A DNA stretch of 6,332 nucleotides from NCBI GenBank assembly GCA_026388865.1, contig JAPLIX010000457.1:1-6332 (forward strand), given 5' to 3'. A model generated the notes under the pieces. That model worked only from the letters and a program-made list of their open reading frames with translations. It ran no database searches and had not been told where the DNA came from. Made by a program: the position numbers and the translations under genes. Source of the stretch: Pseudomonadota bacterium (lineage in GTDB: Bacteria; Desulfobacterota; WTBG01; CAIYCZ01). Shown piece by piece: positions 1 to 5,979 of this stretch. Each line of letters starts with the position of its first letter. Positions within the stretch are counted from its first letter, which is position 1.

Positions 1-675
1 TGGCGCACCATCTGGCTGAGCATAGTGACCACCGCAATCTGCATTGTGCTGGCCACACCCACGGGATATTTTATTGCCAGGGTCAGCAGTCGCTGGCGGC
101 AGATTATTCTGCTGCTGGTGATCGTTCCGTTCTGGACCAGCTTTCTCATCAGGATCTTTGCCTGGAAGGTTCTCCTCCACCCGGAAGGTTCCATAAAAAA
201 TGCGCTGGTCTTCTTCGGGCTTATTCAGGATAACACCTCACTGCTCTATAATACCGGGGCGGTGCTGCTGGTCATGGTCTATACGTTTCTGCCGTTTGCT
301 ATTCTGCCCATTTACGCTGCAGCAGAAAAATTTGATTTCCGGCTGCTTGAGGCAGCACGTGACCTGGGCGCCCATCAGCTGCGCGCGTTCATCAGCGTTT
401 TTTTGCCGGGCATACGGCGCGGCCTGCTCACGGCAATACTGGTGGTATTGATACCGGGATTGGGCCCGTATGTGATTCCTGACATCGTGGGAGGCACCGG
501 CGGCGAGATGATAGGCAACAAAATTGCCCAGCGTGTCTTTGCGGACCGCAACCTCCCCCATGCAAGCGGGCTGTCTGCTTTCCTGATCCTGGCCGTACTG
601 CTGCCCATGCTCGCCGTCCTGCTGCTGCAGCGAAAGAAAGAGCGCATCACGCCAATCATCGAGGAGAATGCATGA
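1..675 (+). CDS. potB: Spermidine/putrescine ABC transporter permease PotB (5' partial)
   Basis: One of the two inner-membrane channel subunits of a PotABCD-type polyamine importer. The frame is open from base 1, so the N-terminus lies outside the window; 224 residues are visible against roughly 275 in E. coli PotB (figure from memory). About five hydrophobic segments can be seen, starting with TIWLSIVTTAICIVLATPTG. The permease EAA loop begins at GAG 349 (EAARDLGAHQLRAF followed by LPG), the cytoplasmic loop that docks on the ATPase. PFWTSFLIRIFAWKVLL and VIPDIVGGTGGEMIGN are typical of PotB-like BPD_transp_1 proteins. The last codons overlap potC as ATGA, which indicates translational coupling, and the GAGGAG at 661-666 inside this gene serves as the potC ribosome binding site. 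The internal GTG at 25 is not the start. The family is certain; the polyamine assignment rests on the potC and potD neighbours. Confidence 0.93.
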   Translation, partial: WRTIWLSIVTTAICIVLATPTGYFIARVSSRWRQIILLLVIVPFWTSFLIRIFAWKVLLHPEGSIKNALVFFGLIQDNTSLLYNTGAVLLVMVYTFLPFAILPIYAAAEKFDFRLLEAARDLGAHQLRAFISVFLPGIRRGLLTAILVVLIPGLGPYVIPDIVGGTGGEMIGNKIAQRVFADRNLPHASGLSAFLILAVLLPMLAVLLLQRKKERITPIIEENA

Positions 676-1442
676 AGCACAGCCGGCTGCCCCTGATCAT
701 AACCATGATCGTTCTCATCTTCTTTTACCTGCCGATTCTTGTGCTCGTCATCAATTCCTTTAACGCGTCCCGTTTCGGCAGCACCTGGGAGGGGTGGTCG
801 CTCCGGTGGTATGAGCGCCTGTGGCAGGAGCGTGAAATCTGGCAGGCGCTTGAAAACAGCCTGATCATCGCCTTCAGCGCGACGCTGGTGTCTATCGTGC
901 TCGGCTCGACTGCAGCGTTTGCCCTGCATCGTTATCAGAGCAGGCTGCAGCAGTTTCATTATACGCTCATCTATACGCCGCTGGTGGTGCCGGAAATTCT
1001 CATGGGCATCAGCCTGCTGCTTTTTTTTGCTGCCGCTGGCATGGAGCTGGGTTTATTTTCCATTTTTTTAGCTCATGTCACTTTCTGTATCAGCTACGTG
1101 GCGCTGGTGATACTGGGGCGCCTGCAGGATTTTGACTTCTCCATCATTGAGGCGGCGCAGGACCTGGGGGCAAACTGGTGGACAGCAGCATGGAAGGTGC
1201 TCCTCCCGCTTCTTGCCCCGGGCATTATTGCCGGAGGCCTTCTTGCATTCACGCTCTCCATAGATGATTTTGTCATTACGTTTTTTGTGGCCGGGCCGGG
1301 CTCGACAACGCTTCCCATCCGCATCTACAGCATGATAAAACACGGGTCGCCGCCCCTGATCAACGCCCTGTCTTCAATACTTCTGGTGGTAACGTTTGTG
1401 GCGGTGTGGCTGAGCCAGCGATTGACGGGGGAAACACAATAA
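672..1442 (+). CDS. potC: Spermidine/putrescine ABC transporter permease PotC
   Basis: Second channel subunit, pairing with PotB in the inner membrane. It is 256 aa long, near the usual PotC length of about 264. The N-terminal segment LPLIITMIVLIFFYLPILVLVINSFN is characteristic of PotC, with the FYLPI and NSFN motifs common to this subfamily. An EAA loop starts at residue 160 (EAAQDLGANWWTAAWKVLLP), followed by GIIAGGLLAFTLSIDDFVIT, which is highly typical of PotC. About six membrane segments are visible. The ATG at 672 overlaps the potB stop and is preceded by GAGGAG with a 5-nt gap, so the start is well supported. No frameshift or missing motif was seen. Transcription is presumably from a promoter upstream of the window, shared with potB. 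The permease role is well supported, and the substrate is inferred from the operon. Confidence 0.95.
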   Translation: MKHSRLPLIITMIVLIFFYLPILVLVINSFNASRFGSTWEGWSLRWYERLWQEREIWQALENSLIIAFSATLVSIVLGSTAAFALHRYQSRLQQFHYTLIYTPLVVPEILMGISLLLFFAAAGMELGLFSIFLAHVTFCISYVALVILGRLQDFDFSIIEAAQDLGANWWTAAWKVLLPLLAPGIIAGGLLAFTLSIDDFVITFFVAGPGSTTLPIRIYSMIKHGSPPLINALSSILLVVTFVAVWLSQRLTGETQ

Positions 1443-1555
1443 ATGCGGAATTCAAATTGCTGATTGCGGGATCGAATAAAATTAACGGTAAATCGGTGAA
1501 GAGAAAGTCGGGATTGCAGAATGTTCTCTCATCGCTCATCACTCACAACTTATAC

Positions 1556-1571
1556 AGGAGGAAAAGAAATG
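1556..1571 (+). promoter_or_regulatory. potD ribosome binding site and start codon
   Basis: AGGAGG at 1556-1561 lies 7 nt before the ATG at 1569. This fixes the start there and not at the in-frame ATG at 1521, which would add 16 residues in front of a clean signal peptide. I found no convincing sigma-70 promoter or hairpin in the 126-nt potC-potD gap, so potD is probably co-transcribed and uses its own strong Shine-Dalgarno. Confidence 0.8.
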
Positions 1572-2615
1572 AAAAAGATTATCAGTGTTTTTCTAACCGT
1601 ACTGCTCGCCGTGATGTTCAGCGCGGGAAGCTCGCACAGCGCCGCCAAGCCGGTCCTGCATATGTATACCTGGGCCGATTATATCAAACCGGAGCTGGTG
1701 CAGCGCTTTGAAAAGGAGCACAGCTGCAAGGTGGTAATCGACACCTTTGATTCCAACGAGGCAATGTACGCGAAAATCAAGGCCGGCGCGTCCGGCTATG
1801 ACATCATCACGCCCAGCAGCTACATGGTAGCCATTATGTTCAAGCAGGGCATGCTGCAGAAGCTCAGCCCCGCCCTGCTCCCCAATCTGAAAAATGTCGA
1901 TCCCGACTACCTGAAATTTGCCCTTGACCCTAAAATGGACCACAGCGCGCCCTACATGCTCACCATCACCGGCATTGCCTGCCTGAAAAGCAAGGTAAAA
2001 GATTTCAAACCAACGTGGGCAATGTTTGAACGTGCTGACCTTAAAGGCAGAATGACCATGCTCAACGACATGCGCGAGACCATCGGCGCTGCCCTTAAAT
2101 TTCTCGGCTACAGCCTGAACACCACTAATGTTGCTGAGCTGAATGCAGCAAAAGAAGTACTAATCCGCTGGAAAAAGAACCTGGCCAAGTTTGAAAATGA
2201 GCAGTACAAGACCGGCCTTGCATCGAGCGAGTTTCTGCTGGTGCACGGCTACAGCGGCGATATTATGCAGGTGCAGAAGGAAAACAAGAATATTGAGTTT
2301 GCCATTCCAACAGAGGGCACCTCGTTTTCCTGCGACGACCTGGTGATTCCGAAAAAAGCTTCACAGGCAAAACTCGCTCACCAGTTTATTAATTTCCTCT
2401 ACGAGCCTGGCGTCTCGGCGGAAAACACCGAATTCATCAGCTACCTGTGCCCGAACACTGCCAGCTATGATAAATTGAGCGATGACCTGAAAAAAAATCC
2501 GGCAATCTTTTTTCTGAAGATGCAGGGGAGCTCGAAGAATGAGGTCATCAGAGACCTCGGGGCGGACAACGCCAAATATACAAAAATATGGGACCTGGTA
2601 AAAGGGGCGGAGTAA
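1569..2615 (+). CDS. potD: Polyamine-binding periplasmic protein PotD
   Basis: Soluble substrate-binding protein that delivers polyamine to the PotBC channel. At 348 aa it matches E. coli PotD in length. Residues 1-26 form a Sec signal peptide (MKK, hydrophobic core, then SHSAA) with cleavage near A25/A26 and no lipobox Cys, so the product should be free in the periplasm. The mature protein opens with LHMYTWADYIKPELV, the PotD/PotF signature. Aligned by memory to E. coli PotD, ligand residues W35, Y38, Y85, D167, E170 and D256 are kept. The position of E. coli W229 is Y228 and that of W255 is S254 (in the string FSCDD). The pocket is therefore less aromatic than the classic spermidine site, and ligand preference may differ. 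Family assignment is firm; the precise polyamine is not determined. A long hairpin follows the stop codon. Confidence 0.93.
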   Translation: MKKIISVFLTVLLAVMFSAGSSHSAAKPVLHMYTWADYIKPELVQRFEKEHSCKVVIDTFDSNEAMYAKIKAGASGYDIITPSSYMVAIMFKQGMLQKLSPALLPNLKNVDPDYLKFALDPKMDHSAPYMLTITGIACLKSKVKDFKPTWAMFERADLKGRMTMLNDMRETIGAALKFLGYSLNTTNVAELNAAKEVLIRWKKNLAKFENEQYKTGLASSEFLLVHGYSGDIMQVQKENKNIEFAIPTEGTSFSCDDLVIPKKASQAKLAHQFINFLYEPGVSAENTEFISYLCPNTASYDKLSDDLKKNPAIFFLKMQGSSKNEVIRDLGADNAKYTKIWDLVKGAE

Positions 2616-2630
2616 AGTCTTGCCCTAAGT

Positions 2631-2686
2631 GGCGTGGTATTCAGGCGGTATTATCATAAAAGAATCCTGCGCTTGAATACTGCGCT
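2631..2686 (+). terminator. Long imperfect hairpin downstream of potD
   Basis: The arms 2631-2647 and 2670-2686 can form a 17-bp stem with four G-U wobbles and no bulge; the core is GTATTCAGGCG against CGCTTGAATAC. The loop is 22 nt. It starts 15 nt after the potD stop. No U-run follows, so it is not a classical intrinsic terminator. A 3'-end stabiliser, a factor-dependent terminator or a repeat relic are alternatives. A second small stem (TCTGC/GCAGA, 2691-2706) follows directly. Confidence 0.4.
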
Positions 2687-2714
2687 GCGTTCTGCTCTCA
2701 GGCAGATAACAGCA

Positions 2715-2860
2715 GGTTGTTGAAAAAGTATTTTTCCCAGGCTGGTCAAAAACGTCCGGATGCAAGGCGCGCGAAATCAAGAGGAATGAGGCGTACTTTG
2801 CAGTACGTCGCAATGACGAATGATGAGCGCAACGAAGCAGATGGATGTTTTTCAACAGCC
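2715..2860. mobile_element. MITE-like non-coding repeat element with terminal inverted repeats
   Basis: A 146-bp non-coding unit bounded by 13-bp terminal inverted repeats: GGTTGTTGAAAAA at 2715-2727 and TTTTTCAACAGCC at 2848-2860, whose complement GGCTGTTGAAAAA matches at 12 of 13 positions. Inside is a perfect 6-bp-arm hairpin, CGTACT-TTGC-AGTACG (2792-2807). The interior (AAGGCGCGCGAAATCAAGAG followed by GAATGAGGCG) resembles a repeat I remember as recurring between genes in Geobacter-like and related genomes; no search was possible. No target-site duplication is evident: the flanks AGCA and GATA differ. It sits just upstream of the RMD1-family gene, whose open frame runs back into it. It has no transposase and would have to be moved by one elsewhere in the genome. 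Confidence 0.65.
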
Positions 2861-2879
2861 GATAGAAAGCGGCAGAACC

Positions 2880-3989
2880 ATGGTGATAATCCGCAAGGGT
2901 ACATGCCACGTGCTATATGCGTATGATATCGGCATAGCCATAAATCTGGCTATGTGTCCTGAGCGCCTTGCCTCACTGGGCCGCACCACCGTCTCGGGCC
3001 GCAACCGCCGCGCCCCCAAGTGCTTTGATTATGATCCGCCGCCGCTCACGATCATCCAGGAAGCCGCCGTACCAAGCGTGGGACGCTATCAGGTTGCACC
3101 CCCCGTGTCCCTGACCTTCTATGACTTCGGCGCGGTTTCGATCAGCTATGAGATTGCTTGTGTCGGCGGCCTTGAAGACCTGCGCGACCTGAGCGTGGAA
3201 ATCGCACAGAACGATATACTTCTGCACGACTCACGCTGTCGCGTCGATGATATCCTGCGCGTGCTCGGCGATGCAGTCGAGCAGCCCTGCGTAGCTGCGC
3301 CGGTAGAGGACTATACGATATTCGAGATTAAGGATTTTGAACTCTCCTGCCCCGCGGATGCGCTGCCCCGGTCAAACTGTCCTGTTCTGGCACAGATACT
3401 GCGGGCAGAGCTGCAGGATCTTTCGGAGCAGGAGACAAACGATGCGCTCGCCTGTCGCATCACCTACGGCCTCAACGACATCACGCTGATTGACTGGAAT
3501 GCCGCAATGATTTTCGACCGGGAGGCCGAAGACATTCGCTCCGTACTCGAGTTTGCCAATATCGAGCTTCTGGAGCTGCGCTTTCTGGACCACCAGCTTG
3601 ACGCCTCACTTGACCGTTCCTATGAGCTGACCTCACGGTCACCTGGTATCAAGCGGTGGGTGCCGGGCTGGACGGCGCGCACCCTGCGTCAGATTTCCCG
3701 GATGCAGTTGGAAGGTGCCATCCTCTTCGAGCGCGTCAGTAATGCGCCGAAGCTGCTGGGCGACCAGTTCCTCGCCCGCGTGTACCGCCTGGCGGCCCAG
3801 CGCTTCCACGTAAGCGAGTGGAACGCCAGCATCCTGCGCAAGCTTGATACCATCGAGGATTTCTACCAGCAGCTTCACGCCAGCGCTGCCGGACGGCGCA
3901 TGGAAGTGCTGGAATGGATCATCATCATTTTGATTGCTCTTGAAATCATCATACCGTTTTTCTCCGGCATCCTCTCCGGCCGGCATTAG
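2880..3989 (+). CDS. RMD1/YagE family (DUF155) protein with C-terminal membrane anchor
   Basis: A 369-aa member of the DUF155/RMD1 family, which includes yeast Rmd1 and Rmd8 and human mitochondrial RMND1. The bacterial role is not established. Family marks are an N-terminal YAYDIGIAINL (residues 13-23), IDWNAAMIFD from residue 204, then VLEFANIELLELRFLDHQLD, then LLGDQFLARVYRLAAQRF near residue 291. The end is MEVLEWIIIILIALEIIIPF, one hydrophobic helix with a short polar tail, as expected of a tail-anchored protein. The ATG at 2880 is chosen because the frame further upstream lies in the MITE-like repeat and gives unrelated sequence. No good Shine-Dalgarno precedes it (only AGAAAGCGG at 2863-2871), so GTG 2883 is possible. 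It appears to be transcribed alone. The repeat ends 19 nt upstream and may have replaced the native promoter. No link to polyamine transport can be shown. Confidence 0.85.
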   Translation: MVIIRKGTCHVLYAYDIGIAINLAMCPERLASLGRTTVSGRNRRAPKCFDYDPPPLTIIQEAAVPSVGRYQVAPPVSLTFYDFGAVSISYEIACVGGLEDLRDLSVEIAQNDILLHDSRCRVDDILRVLGDAVEQPCVAAPVEDYTIFEIKDFELSCPADALPRSNCPVLAQILRAELQDLSEQETNDALACRITYGLNDITLIDWNAAMIFDREAEDIRSVLEFANIELLELRFLDHQLDASLDRSYELTSRSPGIKRWVPGWTARTLRQISRMQLEGAILFERVSNAPKLLGDQFLARVYRLAAQRFHVSEWNASILRKLDTIEDFYQQLHASAAGRRMEVLEWIIIILIALEIIIPFFSGILSGRH

Positions 3990-4000
3990 CCACATCACAA

Positions 4001-4050
4001 ACAGCCTTAACCATAATTCTGGCTGTCAACAGAAAAGGCCGTCCCCTTTT
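4001..4050. terminator. Two short inverted repeats after the RMD1-family gene
   Basis: ACAGCC (4001-4006) pairs with GGCTGT (4021-4026) over a 14-nt loop, beginning 11 nt after the stop codon. AAAAGG (4033-4038) pairs with CCTTTT (4045-4050) over a 6-nt loop. The second ends in TTTT and is nearly symmetric, so it could act weakly in both directions. Both stems are short and the assignment is tentative. Confidence 0.35.
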
Positions 4051-4200
4051 ATTAGTCGTAGTTTATAGTTGAGGATGACCCCATTTGTGCCCCATAGCCA
4101 GCGTCCTGGTGAATGTTCACTTGGCTTTCTGCGTAACCATGTAAACTTATATGCTGTGCCTTCAGTGGTACTTTCTTCCATTAACATGTTTAGAACCTGC

Positions 4201-4229
4201 TTGACAATACAACCATTTGGTTGTATCTT
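4201..4229 (+). promoter_or_regulatory. higBA promoter with embedded operator palindrome
   Basis: A consensus -35 TTGACA (4201-4206), a 17-nt spacer and a -10 TATCTT (4224-4229). The spacer is almost entirely a palindrome with perfect 9-bp arms: ATACAACCA (4207-4215), TT, TGGTTGTAT (4218-4226), reaching into the -10 box. This is the expected place for an autorepressor such as the HTH antitoxin encoded downstream. The predicted transcription start is at or within two bases of the toxin ATG at 4236. Confidence 0.8.
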
Positions 4230-4235
4230 AAAGCA

Positions 4236-4595
4236 ATGAAGTTTTACATTAATTACTGGCGCAATGAATCCGGAAAAGCTCCTGTTGAGCAATATATAGA
4301 TTCCATCGACAACAAAAAAGAACGCGCTGAATTATTTACTCTTTTGAAAGGAATACAGGAGAACGGAACGGATACAATAGGGGTGGAATTCAGGCACATT
4401 GATAGAAAACTGTGGGAGTTGAAAATAAAATCGCATAGTAAAAAGCACAGGATATTTTATGTTGTATTGAGAGGAAACGAAATGATCCTTTTGCATGCAT
4501 ATTTGAAAAAATCACAAAAAGCACCCCTTAAAGAAATACAGGTTGCGCAAAAGCGTTTGAAAAAAGTTTTAACCTTGCGGGAGGAACAACAATGA
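4236..4595 (+). CDS. higB: HigB-type toxin, RelE/ParE superfamily (Gp49-like)
   Basis: A 119-aa protein of the phage Gp49-like/HigB toxin family. By family knowledge these are mostly ribosome-dependent mRNA endonucleases; activity here is inferred. Visible family marks: an N-terminal FYINYWRNESGKAPVEQYID, the WELK core strand (60-63), HRIFYVV (71-77) and LLHAYLKKSQKAP (85-97), with basic residues K91, K92 and K95 near the usual active region. The ATG at 4236 is chosen because the earlier TTG at 4221 lies inside the operator and -10 box. No Shine-Dalgarno precedes the ATG, and the promoter predicts a leaderless or near-leaderless transcript. The stop overlaps the antitoxin start as ATGA, so toxin comes first, as in HigBA order. 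The gene is visibly more AT-rich than the pot operon, consistent with horizontal acquisition. Confidence 0.88.
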   Translation: MKFYINYWRNESGKAPVEQYIDSIDNKKERAELFTLLKGIQENGTDTIGVEFRHIDRKLWELKIKSHSKKHRIFYVVLRGNEMILLHAYLKKSQKAPLKEIQVAQKRLKKVLTLREEQQ

Positions 4596-4873
4596 AAAGT
4601 GATCTTGACAAACATATCGAGCGGCATATTAAGGACAGGGAATTTAAAGTTTATTTTGACCGCGCTGATGCGAAAAGGAAAATTGCGCAAGAAATAGTCT
4701 CTCTAAGACAGACATATCATATTACACAAGCTCAGTTGGCAAAGCAGGTAAAAACCTGCCAGCAAGTTATTTCGCGGCTTGAGAACCCAAATGATAAACG
4801 CATACCATCTTTCGATTTTTTAGACAGGGTAGCACGGTCCTTTGACAGAAAACTTGTCATTTCCATGGAATAA
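4592..4873 (+). CDS. higA: HigA-type antitoxin, XRE-family HTH protein
   Basis: A 93-aa antitoxin expected to bind and neutralise the HigB toxin and to repress the operon at the 4207-4226 palindrome. The N-terminal 30 residues are charged and probably form the toxin-facing part. An HTH_3/XRE domain spans about residues 31-84, with the helix-turn-helix ITQAQLAKQVKTCQQVISRL followed by EN (44-65) and then a conserved-looking IPSFDFLDRVARSFDRKL. The ATG overlaps the toxin stop (ATGA), and GGGAGG at 4579-4584, 7 nt upstream, is a far stronger ribosome binding site than anything ahead of the toxin, which would favour antitoxin excess. The DNA-binding role and the pairing follow from family and context, and the operator assignment is inference. 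Confidence 0.88.
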   Translation: MKSDLDKHIERHIKDREFKVYFDRADAKRKIAQEIVSLRQTYHITQAQLAKQVKTCQQVISRLENPNDKRIPSFDFLDRVARSFDRKLVISME

Positions 4874-4930
4874 TTTGCTGGGTAAACTGGGGGACGTCCA
4901 TAAAATTATAAATTGCTGATGAATGATAAA

Positions 4931-4945
4931 GGGCTACAACAGCCC
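4931..4945 (-). terminator. Hairpin terminator after the PIN toxin gene
   Basis: Read on the - strand: GGGCT, loop GTTGT, AGCCC, then TTTATCATT. The 5-bp GC-rich stem begins 9 nt past the PIN gene stop and is followed by a short T-rich tract, so it is a plausible weak intrinsic terminator. The + strand has no T-run after the stem, so it is less likely to stop higBA transcripts arriving from the other side. Confidence 0.5.
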
Positions 4946-4954
4946 GTCGAATGT

Positions 4955-5371
4955 TTATGGCCTGCGGACCTGCAAGCCTGATATTTTCTTGAAGTCCTTC
5001 TCGTCGTACGTGTAGACGGTTGAAATGCCTTCCTCCAGACCCCAATGGCCCATGACCGCGTCCGCAAACTTTATATTTTTTGTCTCATAGGTGGCGAGGG
5101 CCTGTCGGAACACGTGCTCCAGGGGGCATTTTAATCCGGGCGTGTTCAAGATGGCTTCAACAAGCTCTCTGATGGTTCTTCTGCTCAAGCGATATACCTT
5201 TTCTGTGACCCAGACAATCTCCAGAATTGCGACCGGGAGCACGTACAGGGTCAGATTTCTCTCTTTTGATTGTTTCAGGAGCTTTTCCACAGCAGTGGCT
5301 TTGGCTGAATCATCCTTTACCAGGAACCTCAGAATTGCGCTGGTGTCAATAAAGGCCTTATTTCCGCTCAT
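4955..5371 (-). CDS. vapC: PIN-domain ribonuclease toxin (VapC-like)
   Basis: A 138-aa PIN-domain protein, the length of a typical VapC toxin, a Mg-dependent endoribonuclease that usually cuts tRNA or rRNA (family knowledge). The acidic catalytic residues are in place: D9 in AFIDTSAILRFLV, E51 in LPVAILEIVWV, D104 in KFADAVMGHWG, and D123/D126 in YTYDEKDF. The start ATG at 5371 overlaps the end of the upstream antitoxin gene by 14 nt and has GGGGTGG just upstream; a TTG at 5386 is open but would add five residues. The antitoxin-first order with overlap is the usual VapBC layout. The hairpin at 4931-4945 ends the transcript. The gene runs convergent to higBA. Its RNA target cannot be read from the sequence. 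Confidence 0.9.
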   Translation of the reverse strand: MSGNKAFIDTSAILRFLVKDDSAKATAVEKLLKQSKERNLTLYVLPVAILEIVWVTEKVYRLSRRTIRELVEAILNTPGLKCPLEHVFRQALATYETKNIKFADAVMGHWGLEEGISTVYTYDEKDFKKISGLQVRRP

Positions 5372-5591
5372 GAGCCACCCCGGCAATCGCCTTCTCCCTG
5401 ATCTCGTTTACGGTCATCCCCAGGTCAGGCAGACTTTGGGCATAGTCGAAGATGGTCTTACCTTTTTTCAGGACGATTTCACCTTCTCTTTCCTCCACGA
5501 CAATGGTGTCGCCGACGCGTATCTTCAGCTTTTCTCTGACCCTCTTAGGGATTGTTATCTGCCATTTTGGTAGAACTTTGACCGCCTGCAT
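5358..5591 (-). CDS. vapB: AbrB/SpoVT-fold antitoxin (VapB-like)
   Basis: A 77-aa antitoxin partner of the PIN toxin. Residues 1-43 form a SpoVT/AbrB swapped-hairpin DNA-binding domain (KVLPKWQITIPKRVREKL, then VGDTIVVEEREGEIVLKK). Residues 45-77 (FDYAQSLPDLGMTVNEIREK and on) are the expected toxin-binding tail that wraps the PIN active site. The ATG at 5591 is fixed by AGGAGGTG at + coordinates 5595-5602. Extending to the codon at 5645 would run across the promoter and add residues unlike the family. It should repress its own promoter together with VapC, probably at the palindrome in the spacer at 5624-5638. Pairing and autorepression are inferred from the family and layout. Confidence 0.9.
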   Translation of the reverse strand: MQAVKVLPKWQITIPKRVREKLKIRVGDTIVVEEREGEIVLKKGKTIFDYAQSLPDLGMTVNEIREKAIAGVAHERK

Positions 5592-5615
5592 GGGCACCTC
5601 CTGGTTAAGTGATAT

Positions 5616-5645
5616 ATTGTAGCACGAAATGTTTTCGTCCGTCAA
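5616..5645 (-). promoter_or_regulatory. vapBC promoter with spacer palindrome
   Basis: On the - strand: TTGACG (-35, + coordinates 5640-5645), an 18-nt spacer, then TACAAT (-10, 5616-5621). The spacer holds a perfect inverted repeat ACGAAA-ACA-TTTCGT (5624-5638), a likely operator for the AbrB-fold antitoxin. The predicted start near 5609 leaves a leader of about 18 nt with a strong Shine-Dalgarno (5595-5602). Confidence 0.72.
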
Positions 5646-5709
5646 TAATAAATCATCCTACGGAAGTTATTGGGGACACGAAAGATGGTTAAAGGGGTTA
5701 AAGCGCCTT

Positions 5710-5979
5710 TTATTTGCCACTCTTTTTCGGCCTCCCTGGTGGTAAACATGCTAACGACCTGTGCAGTCTTCTTGTAACTGTTTTTTTGAACCTCTCACTG
5801 CCAACGGCCAGCCCTCTGCCGGTCTTTACCCGCATCTCTGCACACAGCTCCTTGTCCTCTGCCCGAAGAAATCTCTTCCATTCACCTGCACTCATGGCAA
5901 ATCCTGCCGTATCAATCGGTACCGGCAATTCTTCCGCTGCTATCCCTGCATGCTCTCGCGCACTCGACCAACGATAATC
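5710..5979 (-). pseudogene. C-terminal remnant of a REP-associated (Y1/TnpA-REP) transposase
   Basis: The open frame begins at DYRWSSAREHAG, a hallmark close to the C-terminal end of Y1_Tnp REP-associated tyrosine transposases, and ends with the family's usual tail (GRGLAVGSERFKKTV, then a basic GRPKKSGK). An in-frame TAA (5980-5982) lies directly before this segment, and no catalytic HUH or Tyr part can be seen in the AT-rich sequence beyond. Only 89 codons of a protein normally above 200 residues remain, so it is non-functional. It lies upstream of vapBC on the same strand and back to back with the S51-like gene. A TTG-initiated 72-residue version would be possible on paper but is unlikely to be a gene in its own right. 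Confidence 0.75.

Noticed and set aside
375..959. 194-codon - strand open frame across potB and potC
   Set aside because: Shadow of two well-supported membrane-protein genes; rich in Arg and His with no domain.
1521..1568. Longer start for potD at ATG 1521
   Set aside because: It would bury the signal peptide behind 16 polar residues and ignore the AGGAGG at 1556-1561.
1443..1568. Possible promoter or small gene between potC and potD
   Set aside because: No -35/-10 pair with acceptable spacing; the ATG at 1443 gives only six codons.
2820..2879. Longer start for the RMD1-family gene at ATG 2820
   Set aside because: The extra 20 residues are encoded mostly by the right end of the MITE-like repeat and do not look like the family N-terminus.
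4026..4292. 88-codon - strand open frame across the gap before higB
   Set aside because: It runs through the higBA promoter, operator and toxin start, has no recognisable domain, and its final part lies in sequence with GGGGAC and GGGGTC motifs resembling repeat DNA. A gene relic cannot be excluded but there is no positive support.
5091..5573. 160-codon + strand open frame opposite vapBC
   Set aside because: Antisense shadow of two recognised genes with their own promoter and ribosome binding sites.
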